From: Sulfuritalea sp.
GTDB taxonomy: Bacteria > Pseudomonadota > Gammaproteobacteria > Burkholderiales > Rhodocyclaceae
Length of the DNA: 64,000 nucleotides
NCBI GenBank assembly: GCA_023229685.1
Contig: JALNYT010000002.1
Coordinates: 496,001-560,000, forward strand
Direction: 5' to 3'
Below are positions 8,548-17,698 of this stretch, one piece after another. Below the pieces are notes generated by a model. The model worked only from the letters and a program-made list of their open reading frames with translations. It was not told the origin of the DNA and did no database searches. The translations under genes and the position numbers were made by a program. Position 1 is the first letter of the stretch. Each line of letters starts with the position of its first letter.

Positions 8548-9591
8548 ATGTTCGGCTTTCTCCGCTCCTATTTTTCCAACGATCTTGCCATTGACCTCGG
8601 TACCGCCAACACGCTGATTTACGTGCGCGGCAAGGGTGTGGTACTCGATGAACCGTCGGTCGTCGCCATTCGTACCGAAGGCGGTCCCAACGCCAAGAAA
8701 ACCATTCAGGCGGTCGGCCGCGAGGCCAAGACCATGATCGGGCGCAATCCCAAGGAAATCCAGGTCATTCGCCCGTTGAAAGACGGTGTGATCGCCGATT
8801 TCACGGTCACCGAGCAAATGCTCAAGCAGTTCATCAAGCGGGTGCATGAGTCGCGCCTGTTCTCGCCGTCCCCGCGCATCATCATCTGCGTACCTTCGGG
8901 CTCGACCCAGGTGGAGCGCCGCGCCATTCGCGAGTCGGCGCTGGGCGCCGGCGCTTCGCAGGTGTATCTGATCGAGGAGCCGATGGCCGCTGCGATTGGC
9001 GCCGGCCTGCCGGTATCCGATCCGACCGGCTCGATGGTGGTGGATATCGGCGGCGGCACCACCGAAGTGGGTGTGATTTCGCTCGGCGGCATGGTCTATG
9101 CAAACTCGGTTCGCGTCGGCGGCGACAAGTTCGACGAGGCGATCATCTCCTACATCAGCCGCAACTACGGCATGCAGATCGGCGACAACAGCGCGGAAAA
9201 CATCAAGAAGCAGATCGGTTCCGCATTTCCGGGAGCTGAAGTGCGCGAGATGGAAGTCTCCGGCATCAACCGCGCCGAGGGCATTCCGCGCAAGTTCACC
9301 ATCTCCTCCAACGAGGTGCTCGAAGCGCTTTCCGAGCCCCTCAATCAAGTGGTCAAGGCGGTCAAGGACGCGCTGGAAAAAACCCCGCCCGAGCTTGGCG
9401 CCGACATTGCCGAGCGCGGTCTGGTGCTGACCGGTGGCGGTGCGCTGCTGCACGACATGGATCGTTTGCTGACCGAAGAAACCGGCTTGCCGGTGATTGT
9501 GGCCGACGATCCGCTGACCTGCGTCGTGCGCGGTTCCGGTATGGCGCTTGAAAAGATGGACAAACTTGGCAGTATTTTCGCCAACGAGTAA
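8548..9591 (+). CDS. mreB: Rod-shape-determining actin homologue MreB
   Basis: MreB (347 residues) is the actin-like filament protein that guides lateral-wall synthesis. The N-terminus (MFGFLRSYFSNDLAIDLGTA) carries the membrane-binding amphipathic helix and phosphate-1 loop. VVDIGGGTTEVGVISLGG is the phosphate-2 motif and GLVLTGGGALLHDMD the adenosine motif. It heads the cell-shape cluster and is followed by mreC after about 90 bases. The upstream 141-base region should hold its promoter, but I see no convincing -35/-10 pair there. Confidence 0.97.
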   Translation: MFGFLRSYFSNDLAIDLGTANTLIYVRGKGVVLDEPSVVAIRTEGGPNAKKTIQAVGREAKTMIGRNPKEIQVIRPLKDGVIADFTVTEQMLKQFIKRVHESRLFSPSPRIIICVPSGSTQVERRAIRESALGAGASQVYLIEEPMAAAIGAGLPVSDPTGSMVVDIGGGTTEVGVISLGGMVYANSVRVGGDKFDEAIISYISRNYGMQIGDNSAENIKKQIGSAFPGAEVREMEVSGINRAEGIPRKFTISSNEVLEALSEPLNQVVKAVKDALEKTPPELGADIAERGLVLTGGGALLHDMDRLLTEETGLPVIVADDPLTCVVRGSGMALEKMDKLGSIFANE

Positions 9592-9684
9592 GGCTCGCCC
9601 CGTGTAGTTTGCAAGCATGCCCCGTGGCCGCTGATCATGGGGCTCCACCGGGTTTCCATCTTTCTTGAGAGCACACCTGCCTTG

Positions 9685-10605
9685 ATGTCCGTTGTTGGTC
9701 ATGCTCCGCCACCCTTCTTCAAACGGGGTCCGGCGCCGCTGGTGCGGCTGGCCTTCTTCGTCTCGCTTTCCCTGATCCTGCTGGTGGCCGATCTGCGCTT
9801 TCATACGCTGGAATGGGCGCGCTTAGGCGTAGCCACCGTGGCTTGGCCCTTGCAGCGCATCACCTGGATGCCGATCGATGCCGCCGGCGACGTCGGCGGC
9901 TATCTGGCGCGGCAATCCACTCTCTTGAAAGAAAACGAGGAACTGCGCCGCCGTCAGCTCGGCACCGCCAACCTGTTGCTGCGCCAGCAGCACCTCGAAC
10001 AGGAAAATGTGCGGCTGCGAGCCTTACTCGACATGCGCGCGCGGCTGCCGGTCGAAGGTCGCATCGCCGAGATTCTCTATGCGGCGCGCGACCCTTTCTC
10101 GCGCCGGGTGATTATCGACAAAGGCATTCAGCACGGCATCAGCGCCGGCCAGGCGGTGGTGGACGACGTCGGCATCATCGGCCAGGTGGTGCGGGTGTTT
10201 CCGCTCACCGCAGAGGTGTTGTTGCTGACCGACAAGGACCAGGCGATACCGGTAGAGGTGCAGAGAAACGGCTTGCGCGCCATTCTCGCCGGTGCCGGAG
10301 CGGGCATGATGGAGCTGCGCTTCCTCGCGGCGAACGCCGAGGTGCAGGTCGGTGACATCCTGGTGACTTCGGGACTGGACGGCGTCTATCTGCCTGGCCT
10401 GCCGGTGGCCAAGGTGGTCAAGATCGATCGCGACAGCGCCTACTCGTTTGCCCGCATTACCTGCGCGCCGCTGGCGGGTGTCGAGCGCCACGGGCTGGCC
10501 CTGGTACTGGGCGGTCGCATCGCCTTGCCGCCGCAACCGGACGACATGCCGTCAATCGCGGAACAGCCCGCTCGCGGCAAGCGGGTAAAGAAGAAAGCGC
10601 ACTAG
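9685..10605 (+). CDS. mreC: Rod-shape-determining protein MreC
   Basis: MreC is a periplasmic bitopic scaffold linking MreB and PBP2. Here it has one transmembrane helix (LVRLAFFVSLSLILLVADLR), a coiled coil (LLKENEELRRRQLGTANLLLR), and beta-barrel domains containing VIIDKGIQHGISAGQAVVDD and GDILVTSGLDGVYLPGLPVAKV. I chose the ATG at 9685 (306 residues) because the family's PPFFKRGP segment usually lies about ten residues from the start; the frame is open back to an ATG at 9637. It abuts mreD with no gap. Confidence 0.93.
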   Translation: MSVVGHAPPPFFKRGPAPLVRLAFFVSLSLILLVADLRFHTLEWARLGVATVAWPLQRITWMPIDAAGDVGGYLARQSTLLKENEELRRRQLGTANLLLRQQHLEQENVRLRALLDMRARLPVEGRIAEILYAARDPFSRRVIIDKGIQHGISAGQAVVDDVGIIGQVVRVFPLTAEVLLLTDKDQAIPVEVQRNGLRAILAGAGAGMMELRFLAANAEVQVGDILVTSGLDGVYLPGLPVAKVVKIDRDSAYSFARITCAPLAGVERHGLALVLGGRIALPPQPDDMPSIAEQPARGKRVKKKAH

Positions 10606-11127
10606 ATGCAGCCGACTCATGCCTCGCGCCGCATTCTGCTGCCGGTCAGAAACTGGTTCATCGTGCTGACCCTGTTTCTCGCCTTGTTGCTGAACCTGAT
10701 TCCGTTCGGGCGGCTGCCGGGCATTCCTGACTGGGTGGCGCTGGTGTTGGCCTTCTGGTGCGTTCATCAACCCTTGAAAGTCGGCATGGCCGCCGCCTTC
10801 GTACTCGGGCTGGCGATGGACGTGGCCGATGCCAGCCTAATGGGGCAGCACGCCCTCGCCTACGTGCTGCTGGCTTTCGCCGCTGCCGGGTTGTCGCGTC
10901 GGGTGCTCTGGTTCCCCCTCTCGCAGCAGGCGCTGCAGTTGCTGCCCCTGTTTCTCGGCATGCAACTGGTCATGATGGCAACGCGCATGCTGAGTGGTGC
11001 CGAGTTTCCGGGCGTGCTGTGGTTTCTTTCCAGCTTCACCGCTGCGCTGCTCTGGCATCCGGTGACCTATCTGCTCCTGATTCCCCAGTTCCGTCCGGAA
11101 GACAAAGACGTCCATCGTCCGATTTGA
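10606..11127 (+). CDS. mreD: Rod-shape-determining membrane protein MreD
   Basis: This 173-residue, very hydrophobic protein has five or so transmembrane segments. The ATG directly follows the mreC stop (TAGATG). LPVRNWFIVLTLFLALLLNL and FVLGLAMDVADASLMGQHAL match MreD, which completes the MreBCD elongasome core. It is followed by an inverted-repeat element before mrdA. Confidence 0.93.
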   Translation: MQPTHASRRILLPVRNWFIVLTLFLALLLNLIPFGRLPGIPDWVALVLAFWCVHQPLKVGMAAAFVLGLAMDVADASLMGQHALAYVLLAFAAAGLSRRVLWFPLSQQALQLLPLFLGMQLVMMATRMLSGAEFPGVLWFLSSFTAALLWHPVTYLLLIPQFRPEDKDVHRPI

Positions 11128-11146
11128 ATCCGAAAAACACAAATCC

Positions 11147-11275
11147 AGCCACAGAGATCACAGAGGACACAGAGATGGCAAGGCTTCGCAACAATTGCGC
11201 CCTCGATTGGAAGGTGCCGGCAGACCTGCGGCATTTCGTTGTTCTTCCTCTGTGAACTCTGTGTCCTCTGTGGCT
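11147..11275. repeat. Dispersed inverted-repeat element, copy A
   Basis: A 129-base element lies between mreD and mrdA. Its left arm (AGCCACAGAGATCACAGAGG, continuing with ACACAGAG) pairs imperfectly with the right arm, which ends CTCTGTGTCCTCTGTGGCT. The roughly 70-base interior is unrelated to the other copies. It belongs to the same family as 14311-14384, 34809-34893 and 41271-41344. An RNA copy would fold into a long hairpin in the transcript of the mre-mrd operon. Confidence 0.85.
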
Positions 11276-11295
11276 GCCTGAGGTTTCAATCTTAA

Positions 11296-13188
11296 ATGGA
11301 ATTCAAGAACCCCCAGGAGGAACTCGAGCGCTTTCGGTCGCGGCTGGCCGTGGCGGGCGGCTTCGTGCTGTTCTGCTTCACCTTGTTGTTCGTCCGCTTC
11401 GTCTGGTTGCAGATCATCCAGCACGACTACTACCAGACCCGTGCCGAGGACAACCGCATTTCGCTGGTGCCCATCGTGCCCAACCGGGGTCTGATTCTTG
11501 ACCGCAATGGCGTGGTGCTGGCACGCAACTACTCGGCCTACACGCTGGAAATCACGCCCTCCAAGACCAGCGACCTGGAACAGATCATCGATGGTCTGGC
11601 CGGAATCATCGATATCCAGGTCAAGGACCGCAAGCGCTTCAAAAAGCTGTTGGAAGAAAGCCGCAATTTCGAGTCGCTACCGATCAGAACCCGGCTGACG
11701 GACGAGGAGGTGGCGAAGTTCATCGCCCATCGCTATCGCTTTCCCGGCGTCGATATCAAGGCGCGCCTGTTTCGCCAATATCCGGGCGGCGCCTTCGCCT
11801 CGCACCTGCTGGGCTATATCGGCCGCGTCACCGACCGCGATCTGGAAAAGATCGAGGAAAAGGAACAGGAGGCGAACTATCGCGGCACCGAGCACTTCGG
11901 CAAGACCGGACTCGAGCAGCACTATGAGTTCGATCTGCACGGCAATACCGGCTTCGAGCAGGTCGAAGTCGATGCCGGCGGCCGCGCGGTGCGCACCCTG
12001 TCGCGCACCGCGCCCTTGGCCGGCAACAATCTGACGCTAACCATCGATGCCGAGTTGCAGCGCATCGCCGAGCAGGCCTTCGGCGACCGCAAGGGCGCGC
12101 TGGTCGCCATCGAGCCAGCCACCGGCGGCATCCTGGCGCTGGTCGCGATGCCCAACTACGATCCCAACCTGTTTGTCGATGGGATTGACACGCAGAACTG
12201 GAAGGAACTCAACGAATCTCCCGACAAGCCAATGGTCAATCGCGCCCTGAATGGCACCTACCCGCCGGGTTCCACGTTCAAGCCCTTCATGGCACTCGGC
12301 GCCCTGACGATAGGCAAGCGCCGCCCGGAGCAACTGATTTTCGATCCCGGCTTCTACAGCTTCGGCGGCCACAACTTCCGCGACGACAAGAAGGGCGGCC
12401 ACGGCATGGTGGATATGTACAAGTCGATTGTGCAGTCCTGCGACACCTACTACTACATGCTGGCCAACGACATGGGGATCGACAACATTTCCAGCTTCAT
12501 GGGCCAACTCGGACTCGGGCAACGCACCGGCATCGATATCGATGGCGAATCGGAAGGCGTGCTGCCCTCGCAGGAGTGGAAGAGGAAGCACTTCAAGAAG
12601 CCGGAGCAGCAGAAATGGTATGCCGGTGAAACCATTTCGATCGGCATCGGTCAGGGCTATAACGCTTATACGCCGATCCAACTGGCGCAGGCGACGGCGA
12701 TCGTGGCCAACAACGGCGTCTTGTTTCGACCGCATCTGGTGAATTTCATTACCGATACCAGGACCGGCAAGCGGACCCCGATCGAGCCGCAGCCGGCACG
12801 CAACCTGGGACTCAAGCCGGAGCATATCGAGGTGATCAGGAACGCCATGGTCGGCGTGAATAAGGAGGGCACCGGCGCGCGCGCCTTTGCCGGCGCCGAG
12901 TATGTCTCCGCGGGCAAGACCGGCACCGCCCAGGTGTATTCGCTCAAGGGCTCGGACTACAAGGCGGGCGGGGTCAAGAAGGAACTGCGCGACCATGCCC
13001 TGTTCATCGCCTTTGCTCCCGCCGACAAGCCGACAATTGCCTTGGCGGTGCTGGTGGAGAACGGCGGCTTCGGCGCTCAGGCGGCGGCCCCGATCGTACG
13101 CCAGGTGCTTGACTATTATCTGCTCGGCAAGCGGCCCAACGCGCCCGCGCCGGCCGATGAAGCCGCCGTCGAGGAGGACGACGAATGA
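11296..13188 (+). CDS. mrdA: Penicillin-binding protein 2 (elongasome transpeptidase)
   Basis: PBP2 (630 residues) is the class B transpeptidase of lateral-wall growth. It has an N-terminal transmembrane anchor (GGFVLFCFTLLFVRFVWLQI), the pedestal region, and a transpeptidase domain with Ser326 (PPGSTFKP), SxD at 381-383 (QSCDTYYY) and Lys541 (SAGKTGTAQ). Its stop overlaps the rodA start by four bases. The repeat element lies just upstream. Confidence 0.97.
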   Translation: MEFKNPQEELERFRSRLAVAGGFVLFCFTLLFVRFVWLQIIQHDYYQTRAEDNRISLVPIVPNRGLILDRNGVVLARNYSAYTLEITPSKTSDLEQIIDGLAGIIDIQVKDRKRFKKLLEESRNFESLPIRTRLTDEEVAKFIAHRYRFPGVDIKARLFRQYPGGAFASHLLGYIGRVTDRDLEKIEEKEQEANYRGTEHFGKTGLEQHYEFDLHGNTGFEQVEVDAGGRAVRTLSRTAPLAGNNLTLTIDAELQRIAEQAFGDRKGALVAIEPATGGILALVAMPNYDPNLFVDGIDTQNWKELNESPDKPMVNRALNGTYPPGSTFKPFMALGALTIGKRRPEQLIFDPGFYSFGGHNFRDDKKGGHGMVDMYKSIVQSCDTYYYMLANDMGIDNISSFMGQLGLGQRTGIDIDGESEGVLPSQEWKRKHFKKPEQQKWYAGETISIGIGQGYNAYTPIQLAQATAIVANNGVLFRPHLVNFITDTRTGKRTPIEPQPARNLGLKPEHIEVIRNAMVGVNKEGTGARAFAGAEYVSAGKTGTAQVYSLKGSDYKAGGVKKELRDHALFIAFAPADKPTIALAVLVENGGFGAQAAAPIVRQVLDYYLLGKRPNAPAPADEAAVEEDDE

Positions 13189-14294
13189 ACCGCGGAATGG
13201 GTCTCGCCATGATGCGCAACCTGGTGCAGCGTCTGATCGCACCGATCGATCCGCCGCTGATGCTGATCGCCGGAATGCTGCTGCTGCTGGCCATCGGCGT
13301 GATGGGCAGCGCCTCGCCCGAGCGACTCAATGCGCAGTTGCTCAATGTTGTCGCTGCCCTGGTGGTGATGCGAATCCTGGCCCAGCTTCCGCCGCAGCGC
13401 CTGATGCATATGGCCGTGCCGGTGTATCTGGTCGGCATCCTGCTGCTGATCGCCGTCGCCGTGTTCGGCGACGTGTCCAAGGGCGCCCGGCGCTGGCTCA
13501 ATCTCGGTTTCATGCGTGCGCAGCCCTCGGAACTGATGAAGATCGCCGTGCCGCTCCTGCTCGCCTGGTTTTTCCAGAAGCGCGAAGCCATGCCGCGTCT
13601 GCGCGACTATGGCATCGCTGTCGTGCTGCTGCTGCTGCCGATAGTCCTCATCGCGCGTCAGCCGGACCTGGGCACGGCGATTCTGGTTCTGGCGGCGGGT
13701 TTCTACGTGATCTTCTTTGCCGGGCTGTCATGGAAGATCATGGTCGGCATGGCCGTCTCGGCACTGGCCGCCGCACCGCTGGCGTGGAATCTGCTCCACG
13801 ATTATCAGCGGAGCCGCATCATCACCCTGTTCGATCCGGAAAGTGATCCCCTGGGCAAGGGCTTCCACATCATTCAGTCCACCATCGCCATCGGTTCCGG
13901 CGGCATCTTCGGCAAGGGCTGGCGGATGGGCACCCAGGCGCAACTGGAATTCATCCCCGAGCGCCATACCGACTTCATCTTTGCCGTGTTCTCCGAGGAG
14001 TTCGGCCTGTTCGGCAATCTCCTGCTGCTCACGCTCTATACCTTGCTGATCGGTCGCGGACTGATGATCGCGGCCAATGCGCCCACGCTGTTTTCGCGCC
14101 TTCTGGCAGGCGCGGTCACCATGATTTTCTTCACTTATGCCTTTGTCAATATGGGCATGGTCTCCGGCATCCTGCCGGTGGTCGGTGTGCCGCTGCCATT
14201 GATCAGCTACGGCGGTACGGCCCTGGTCACCCTGTTCGTCGGCATCGGGATCCTGATGTCGATTCACGGCCATCGCATGCTGGTGCAGAAGTGA
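13185..14294 (+). CDS. rodA: SEDS peptidoglycan glycosyltransferase RodA
   Basis: RodA (369 residues, about ten transmembrane segments) polymerises lipid II as PBP2's partner. Conserved SEDS segments are visible: GARRWLNLGFMRAQPSELMK, ARQPDLGTAI (the catalytic-Asp loop region), FIPERHTDFIFAVFSEEFG and VGVPLPLISYGGTALVT. The ATGA overlap with mrdA supports coupled translation. It is followed by repeat copy B. Confidence 0.97.
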   Translation: MNRGMGLAMMRNLVQRLIAPIDPPLMLIAGMLLLLAIGVMGSASPERLNAQLLNVVAALVVMRILAQLPPQRLMHMAVPVYLVGILLLIAVAVFGDVSKGARRWLNLGFMRAQPSELMKIAVPLLLAWFFQKREAMPRLRDYGIAVVLLLLPIVLIARQPDLGTAILVLAAGFYVIFFAGLSWKIMVGMAVSALAAAPLAWNLLHDYQRSRIITLFDPESDPLGKGFHIIQSTIAIGSGGIFGKGWRMGTQAQLEFIPERHTDFIFAVFSEEFGLFGNLLLLTLYTLLIGRGLMIAANAPTLFSRLLAGAVTMIFFTYAFVNMGMVSGILPVVGVPLPLISYGGTALVTLFVGIGILMSIHGHRMLVQK

Positions 14295-14310
14295 ACAGCA
14301 GAACCCTTTT

Positions 14311-14384
14311 AGCCACAGAGGACACAGAGCACACAGAGGAAAAGCTCGTTTTGCCTTTCTCTGTGCTCTCTGTGTCCTCTGTGG
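14311..14384. repeat. Dispersed inverted-repeat element, copy B
   Basis: A roughly 74-base element has left arm AGCCACAGAGGACACAGAG plus CACACAGAGGAAAAG and right arm CTTTCTCTGTGCTCTC followed by TGTGTCCTCTGTGGCC. The arms pair over about 30 bases around a short interior. It lies between rodA and rlpA, and the reading frame of rlpA stays open through it. Confidence 0.9.
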
Positions 14385-14401
14385 CCAATTGGTTTTGCTG
14401 T

Positions 14402-15370
14402 TTGCGTCGTCCCTCTTTGCTGCTCCTGTCCGCCGTTCTCGCTGCCTGCGGTACGCAGGCGCCGCGCCCGGTTGCGGATCGTGGCGAAGCGCCCGCCGGC
14501 GCCGTATCGCCAGCGCCGGCTCCCAGGAGTGAAGCCAGGAAGCCGGCGCCCGCCATCAAGTACAGCGGCGGCTTTTACAAGGACGACGGTCCCGGCGACA
14601 AGCCGCCCGAGGATATCGAGGCGATTCCGGATGCGGTGCCGAAGGTCGAGCCGCTGCACCGTTTTGCCAACAATCCGTATTCGGTGCTCGGCCACGATTA
14701 CGTTCCGCTGCGCGACATCACGCCCTACAAGGCGCGCGGCATCGGCAGCTGGTACGGCCGCAAGTTTCACGGGCAGAAGACCTCGAGCGGCGAACCCTAT
14801 GACATGTACGGCATGACCGCGGCCCATCCGACCCTGCCGATTCCGTCCTATGTCCGGGTCAGCAATCCGGCCAACGGTAAATCGGTGGTGGTGCGCGTCA
14901 ACGACCGTGGTCCGTTTCACGCCGGGCGGCTGATCGACCTGTCCTGGACGGCGGCCTGGAAGCTCGGCTACATCGGCGAGGGCAGCACCGTGGTCGAGGT
15001 GGAAAGCGTGCTGCCGGGACAGACTCTCGCCGCGGCGCCGGCCCAGGGGCTATCGCCACGCATCACCGATGCCGAGGACCCGATCGCCGCGCTGGCCGCG
15101 GCGGAGCCCGAGCCGCCCCTGCCCCAAGTCCATGACGCGCGCGGCCACTTCCTGCAACTGGGCGCCTTCGGCAACCGCGACAACGCCGAGGCGCTGCGGG
15201 CGCATCTCGCGCGCGAACTGGGCGATCTTGCCGGGAAGCTGGTGGTCCAGTCTGCCGGCAAACTGTTTCGCGTCCAGCTCGGACCGTGGCCGGATGCCGC
15301 CGCGGCGCAGCTCGCCGGCGGGCGCCTGCGCGAAAGCTTCGGCATGACGCCGGTCATCGTGCAGCGCTAG
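14402..15370 (+). CDS. rlpA: Septal ring lytic transglycosylase RlpA (lipoprotein, DPBB + SPOR)
   Basis: RlpA cleaves denuded glycan strands at the division site. The double-psi beta-barrel domain is clear (GIGSWYGRKFHGQKTSSGEP, then VVVRVNDRGPFHAGRLIDLS), with catalytic-type Asp and His, and the C-terminus is a SPOR domain (HFLQLGAFGNRDNAEALRAH). A TTG at 14402 gives a textbook lipoprotein signal with lipobox LAAC at residues 13-16. The frame is open back to a GTG at 14291, but those extra 37 residues are translation of repeat copy B and would spoil the signal, so I prefer TTG. No good ribosome site is seen, suggesting coupling to rodA or weak expression. Confidence 0.85.
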   Translation: MRRPSLLLLSAVLAACGTQAPRPVADRGEAPAGAVSPAPAPRSEARKPAPAIKYSGGFYKDDGPGDKPPEDIEAIPDAVPKVEPLHRFANNPYSVLGHDYVPLRDITPYKARGIGSWYGRKFHGQKTSSGEPYDMYGMTAAHPTLPIPSYVRVSNPANGKSVVVRVNDRGPFHAGRLIDLSWTAAWKLGYIGEGSTVVEVESVLPGQTLAAAPAQGLSPRITDAEDPIAALAAAEPEPPLPQVHDARGHFLQLGAFGNRDNAEALRAHLARELGDLAGKLVVQSAGKLFRVQLGPWPDAAAAQLAGGRLRESFGMTPVIVQR

Positions 15371-15432
15371 CTGCGCAGAGGCCATGGATCGGGCCGTCTA
15401 TAATCCACCTTCTTTTCAACCACGATTTCTTC

Positions 15433-16563
15433 ATGCGATTCCTTGCTTTTTTTCTGGCGCTGCTACCTGTCGCCGCAACCTGGGCGCAGCCGATGCCCGT
15501 ACCGAGCCTGAGTGCGCGGGCCTGGATCCTGATGGACTACGCGACCGGCCAGGTGCTGGCTGCGCAGGAGGCCGACACCCGACTGGAACCGGCCTCGTTG
15601 ACCAAGGTGATGACCACCTATCTGGTGGCGGACGCACTGGCACAGAAGACGTTGTCGCCGCAACAAGCGGTGACCGTGTCCGAACGCGCCTGGCGGACGC
15701 AGGGCTCGCGTAGTTTCGTTCCCGTGAATAAGGGCGTAACCGTCGACGACCTGTTCAAGGGCATGGTGATCCAGTCCGGCAACGACGCCTCGGTGGCGCT
15801 GGCGGAGGCCATCGGTGGCAGCGAGGACGCCTTCGCCGGCATGATGAATCGCACGGCGCAGCGCATGGGCTTGAAGGACACCCACTTCCTCAATGCCAGC
15901 GGCTATTTCGAAGGGCCGGCCCCGAACCATTATTCCACCGCGCGTGATTTGGCCCGGCTGGCCGCCGCGCTGATGCGCGACCACCCGGAAACCCACGCCC
16001 TGCATGCGACCAAGGAATATACCTACAACGGCATCCGCCAATACAATCGCAACCGGCTGCTCTGGGCCGACGCGACGGTGGACGGGCTCAAGACCGGGCA
16101 TTCCAATGCCGCCGGCTTCTGCCTGATTGCCACCGCTAAACGCGGACCGCGGCGGCTGATCTCGGTGGTGCTCGGCACCGCGTCGGAAGACGCCCGTGCC
16201 CGCGATTCGCTGAACCTGCTCAACTGGGGTTTTGCCGGATTCGATGCGGTAAAGCTTTACGACAAGGGGCAGGCCATATCGCAGCTCAAGGTGTTCAAGG
16301 GCGTGCAAAACCTGGTTGGCGCCGGGTTTGCCGAAGACTTCGTGGTTTCGGTGCCGCGCGGCATGGCCGACAAGCTGTCGGTGCAGCTGGTCAGCCAGCA
16401 GCCCCTGATCGCACCTGTGGCGGCGGGCGCCGTGGTCGGCACGCTCAAGCTGGCCGTGGCGGGCCAGCCCTGGGGCGAGTATCCCGTCGTGGCACAGAGC
16501 GCGGTTCCCCTGGCCGGATTCCTCGGCCGGCTGTGGGACGATCTCCGGCTGTACTTCCAATGA
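15433..16563 (+). CDS. dacA: D-alanyl-D-alanine carboxypeptidase (PBP5/6 type)
   Basis: This 376-residue low-molecular-weight PBP trims the terminal D-Ala of peptidoglycan stem peptides. A Sec signal ends near TWAQP. The active-site motifs are Ser55-x-x-Lys58 (ASLTKVM), Ser115-Gly-Asn117 (IQSGNDAS) and Lys220-Thr-Gly (GLKTGHS). The C-terminal beta domain ends in a probable membrane-binding amphipathic helix (GFLGRLWDDLRLYFQ). The stop overlaps the next start by four bases. Confidence 0.96.
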   Translation: MRFLAFFLALLPVAATWAQPMPVPSLSARAWILMDYATGQVLAAQEADTRLEPASLTKVMTTYLVADALAQKTLSPQQAVTVSERAWRTQGSRSFVPVNKGVTVDDLFKGMVIQSGNDASVALAEAIGGSEDAFAGMMNRTAQRMGLKDTHFLNASGYFEGPAPNHYSTARDLARLAAALMRDHPETHALHATKEYTYNGIRQYNRNRLLWADATVDGLKTGHSNAAGFCLIATAKRGPRRLISVVLGTASEDARARDSLNLLNWGFAGFDAVKLYDKGQAISQLKVFKGVQNLVGAGFAEDFVVSVPRGMADKLSVQLVSQQPLIAPVAAGAVVGTLKLAVAGQPWGEYPVVAQSAVPLAGFLGRLWDDLRLYFQ

Positions 16564-17438
16564 CGGCGCGGGTCTTTCTCAACGGCGAATGGCTGGCTGC
16601 GGACCAAGCCCGCGTCTCGGTCATGGATCGCGGTTTTCTGTTTGGCGACGGCGTGTATGAGGTGATTCCGGTTTATTCGCGTCGGCCCTTCCGCCTCGAA
16701 CAGCATTTGGCGCGCCTGCAGAAAAGTCTGAACGGAATCCAGCTTGCCAATCCGCATCGACCGGAACAGTGGATCGCCTTGGTCACGCAACTGGCAGGCG
16801 AGGCCGATTGGGAAGACCAGTCGATCTACATCCAGGTGACACGCGGGCCAATGGCGGTGCGCAATCACGCCTTTCCCACGGAGATCAAGCCGACGGTGCT
16901 GCTGCTGGCGGAGCCGATGAGCCCGCCGCCCGCCACTCAGCGCGAGCAGGGCATCGGCGCCGTATCCGCGGCCGACATCCGCTGGCTGCGCTGCGACCTG
17001 AAGACCACTTCGCTGCTGGCCAACTGCCTGCTGCGCCAGCTCGCCGTATCCGCCGGCTGCGTGGAAACGGTGCTGTTCCGCGACGGCTTTCTCACCGAAG
17101 GTTCCGCCTCCTCCATCTTCGTGGTGAAGCACGGCGTGCTGCTGGCGCCGATCAAGAACCATCTGATGCTGCCCGGCATTACTTACGACGTCGTGCTCGA
17201 ACTCGCCGTGCAACACGGGCTGCCGCATGAAGTGCGCGACATCACCGAGGCGGAAACCCGTGACGCCAACGAGCTGTGGATGTGTTCGTCGACCAAGGAA
17301 GTGCTGCCCATCGTCACCCTTGATGGTCGCGCCGTTGGGTCAGGAGTCGGCGCCAGCGGTACGCCGGGTCCGGTCTTCGCGAAGATGTATGCCTGGTATC
17401 AGGAGTTCAAGGCCACGGTGATGCGGACACCGGCATGA
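16560..17438 (+). CDS. dat: D-amino acid aminotransferase (class IV PLP enzyme)
   Basis: This 292-residue enzyme of the branched-chain/D-amino acid aminotransferase fold should interconvert D-alanine and D-glutamate with their 2-oxoacids. Lys148 (CDLKTTSLLAN) is the PLP lysine, Glu180 (LTEGSASS) contacts the cofactor, and FLFGDGVYEVIPV is the N-terminal motif. The ATGA overlap with dacA and its own overlap with the DUF493 gene place it in the wall/lipoate operon, which fits a D-amino acid role better than a branched-chain one. Confidence 0.88.
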   Translation: MTARVFLNGEWLAADQARVSVMDRGFLFGDGVYEVIPVYSRRPFRLEQHLARLQKSLNGIQLANPHRPEQWIALVTQLAGEADWEDQSIYIQVTRGPMAVRNHAFPTEIKPTVLLLAEPMSPPPATQREQGIGAVSAADIRWLRCDLKTTSLLANCLLRQLAVSAGCVETVLFRDGFLTEGSASSIFVVKHGVLLAPIKNHLMLPGITYDVVLELAVQHGLPHEVRDITEAETRDANELWMCSSTKEVLPIVTLDGRAVGSGVGASGTPGPVFAKMYAWYQEFKATVMRTPA

Positions 17439-17698
17439 ACCGCCCGACGCTGCTCGAATTCCCCTGCGATTTCCCGCTGAAAATCATGGGCCCGACTGCG
17501 GCGGATTTTGCCCAGACCATCGCCGCCGTGGTGATCCGGCACGCGCCCGATTTCGATGCCGCGTCGATGGAAATGCGCCCCTCCAAGGCCGGCAACTATC
17601 TGTCGCTGACTTGCACGGTGCGCGCCGTTTCGCAGGCACAGCTCGACGCCTTGTATCGTGATTTGACTTCGCATCCGATGGTGAAAGTAGTCCTGTGA
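17435..17698 (+). CDS. ybeD: YbeD/DUF493 family protein
   Basis: This 87-residue ACT-like alpha/beta protein is conserved between dacA and lipB in many proteobacteria. The typical FPCDFPLKIMG start region and the C-terminal LYRDLTSHPMVKVVL are present. It may play an allosteric or regulatory role in lipoate metabolism, but the function is not established. It overlaps dat by four bases (ATGA) and lipB by four (GTGA). Confidence 0.92.
   Translation: MNRPTLLEFPCDFPLKIMGPTAADFAQTIAAVVIRHAPDFDAASMEMRPSKAGNYLSLTCTVRAVSQAQLDALYRDLTSHPMVKVVL

Noticed and set aside
8464..9804. 446-codon minus-strand frame over mreB
   Set aside because: Antisense shadow of mreB; no motif and no ribosome site.
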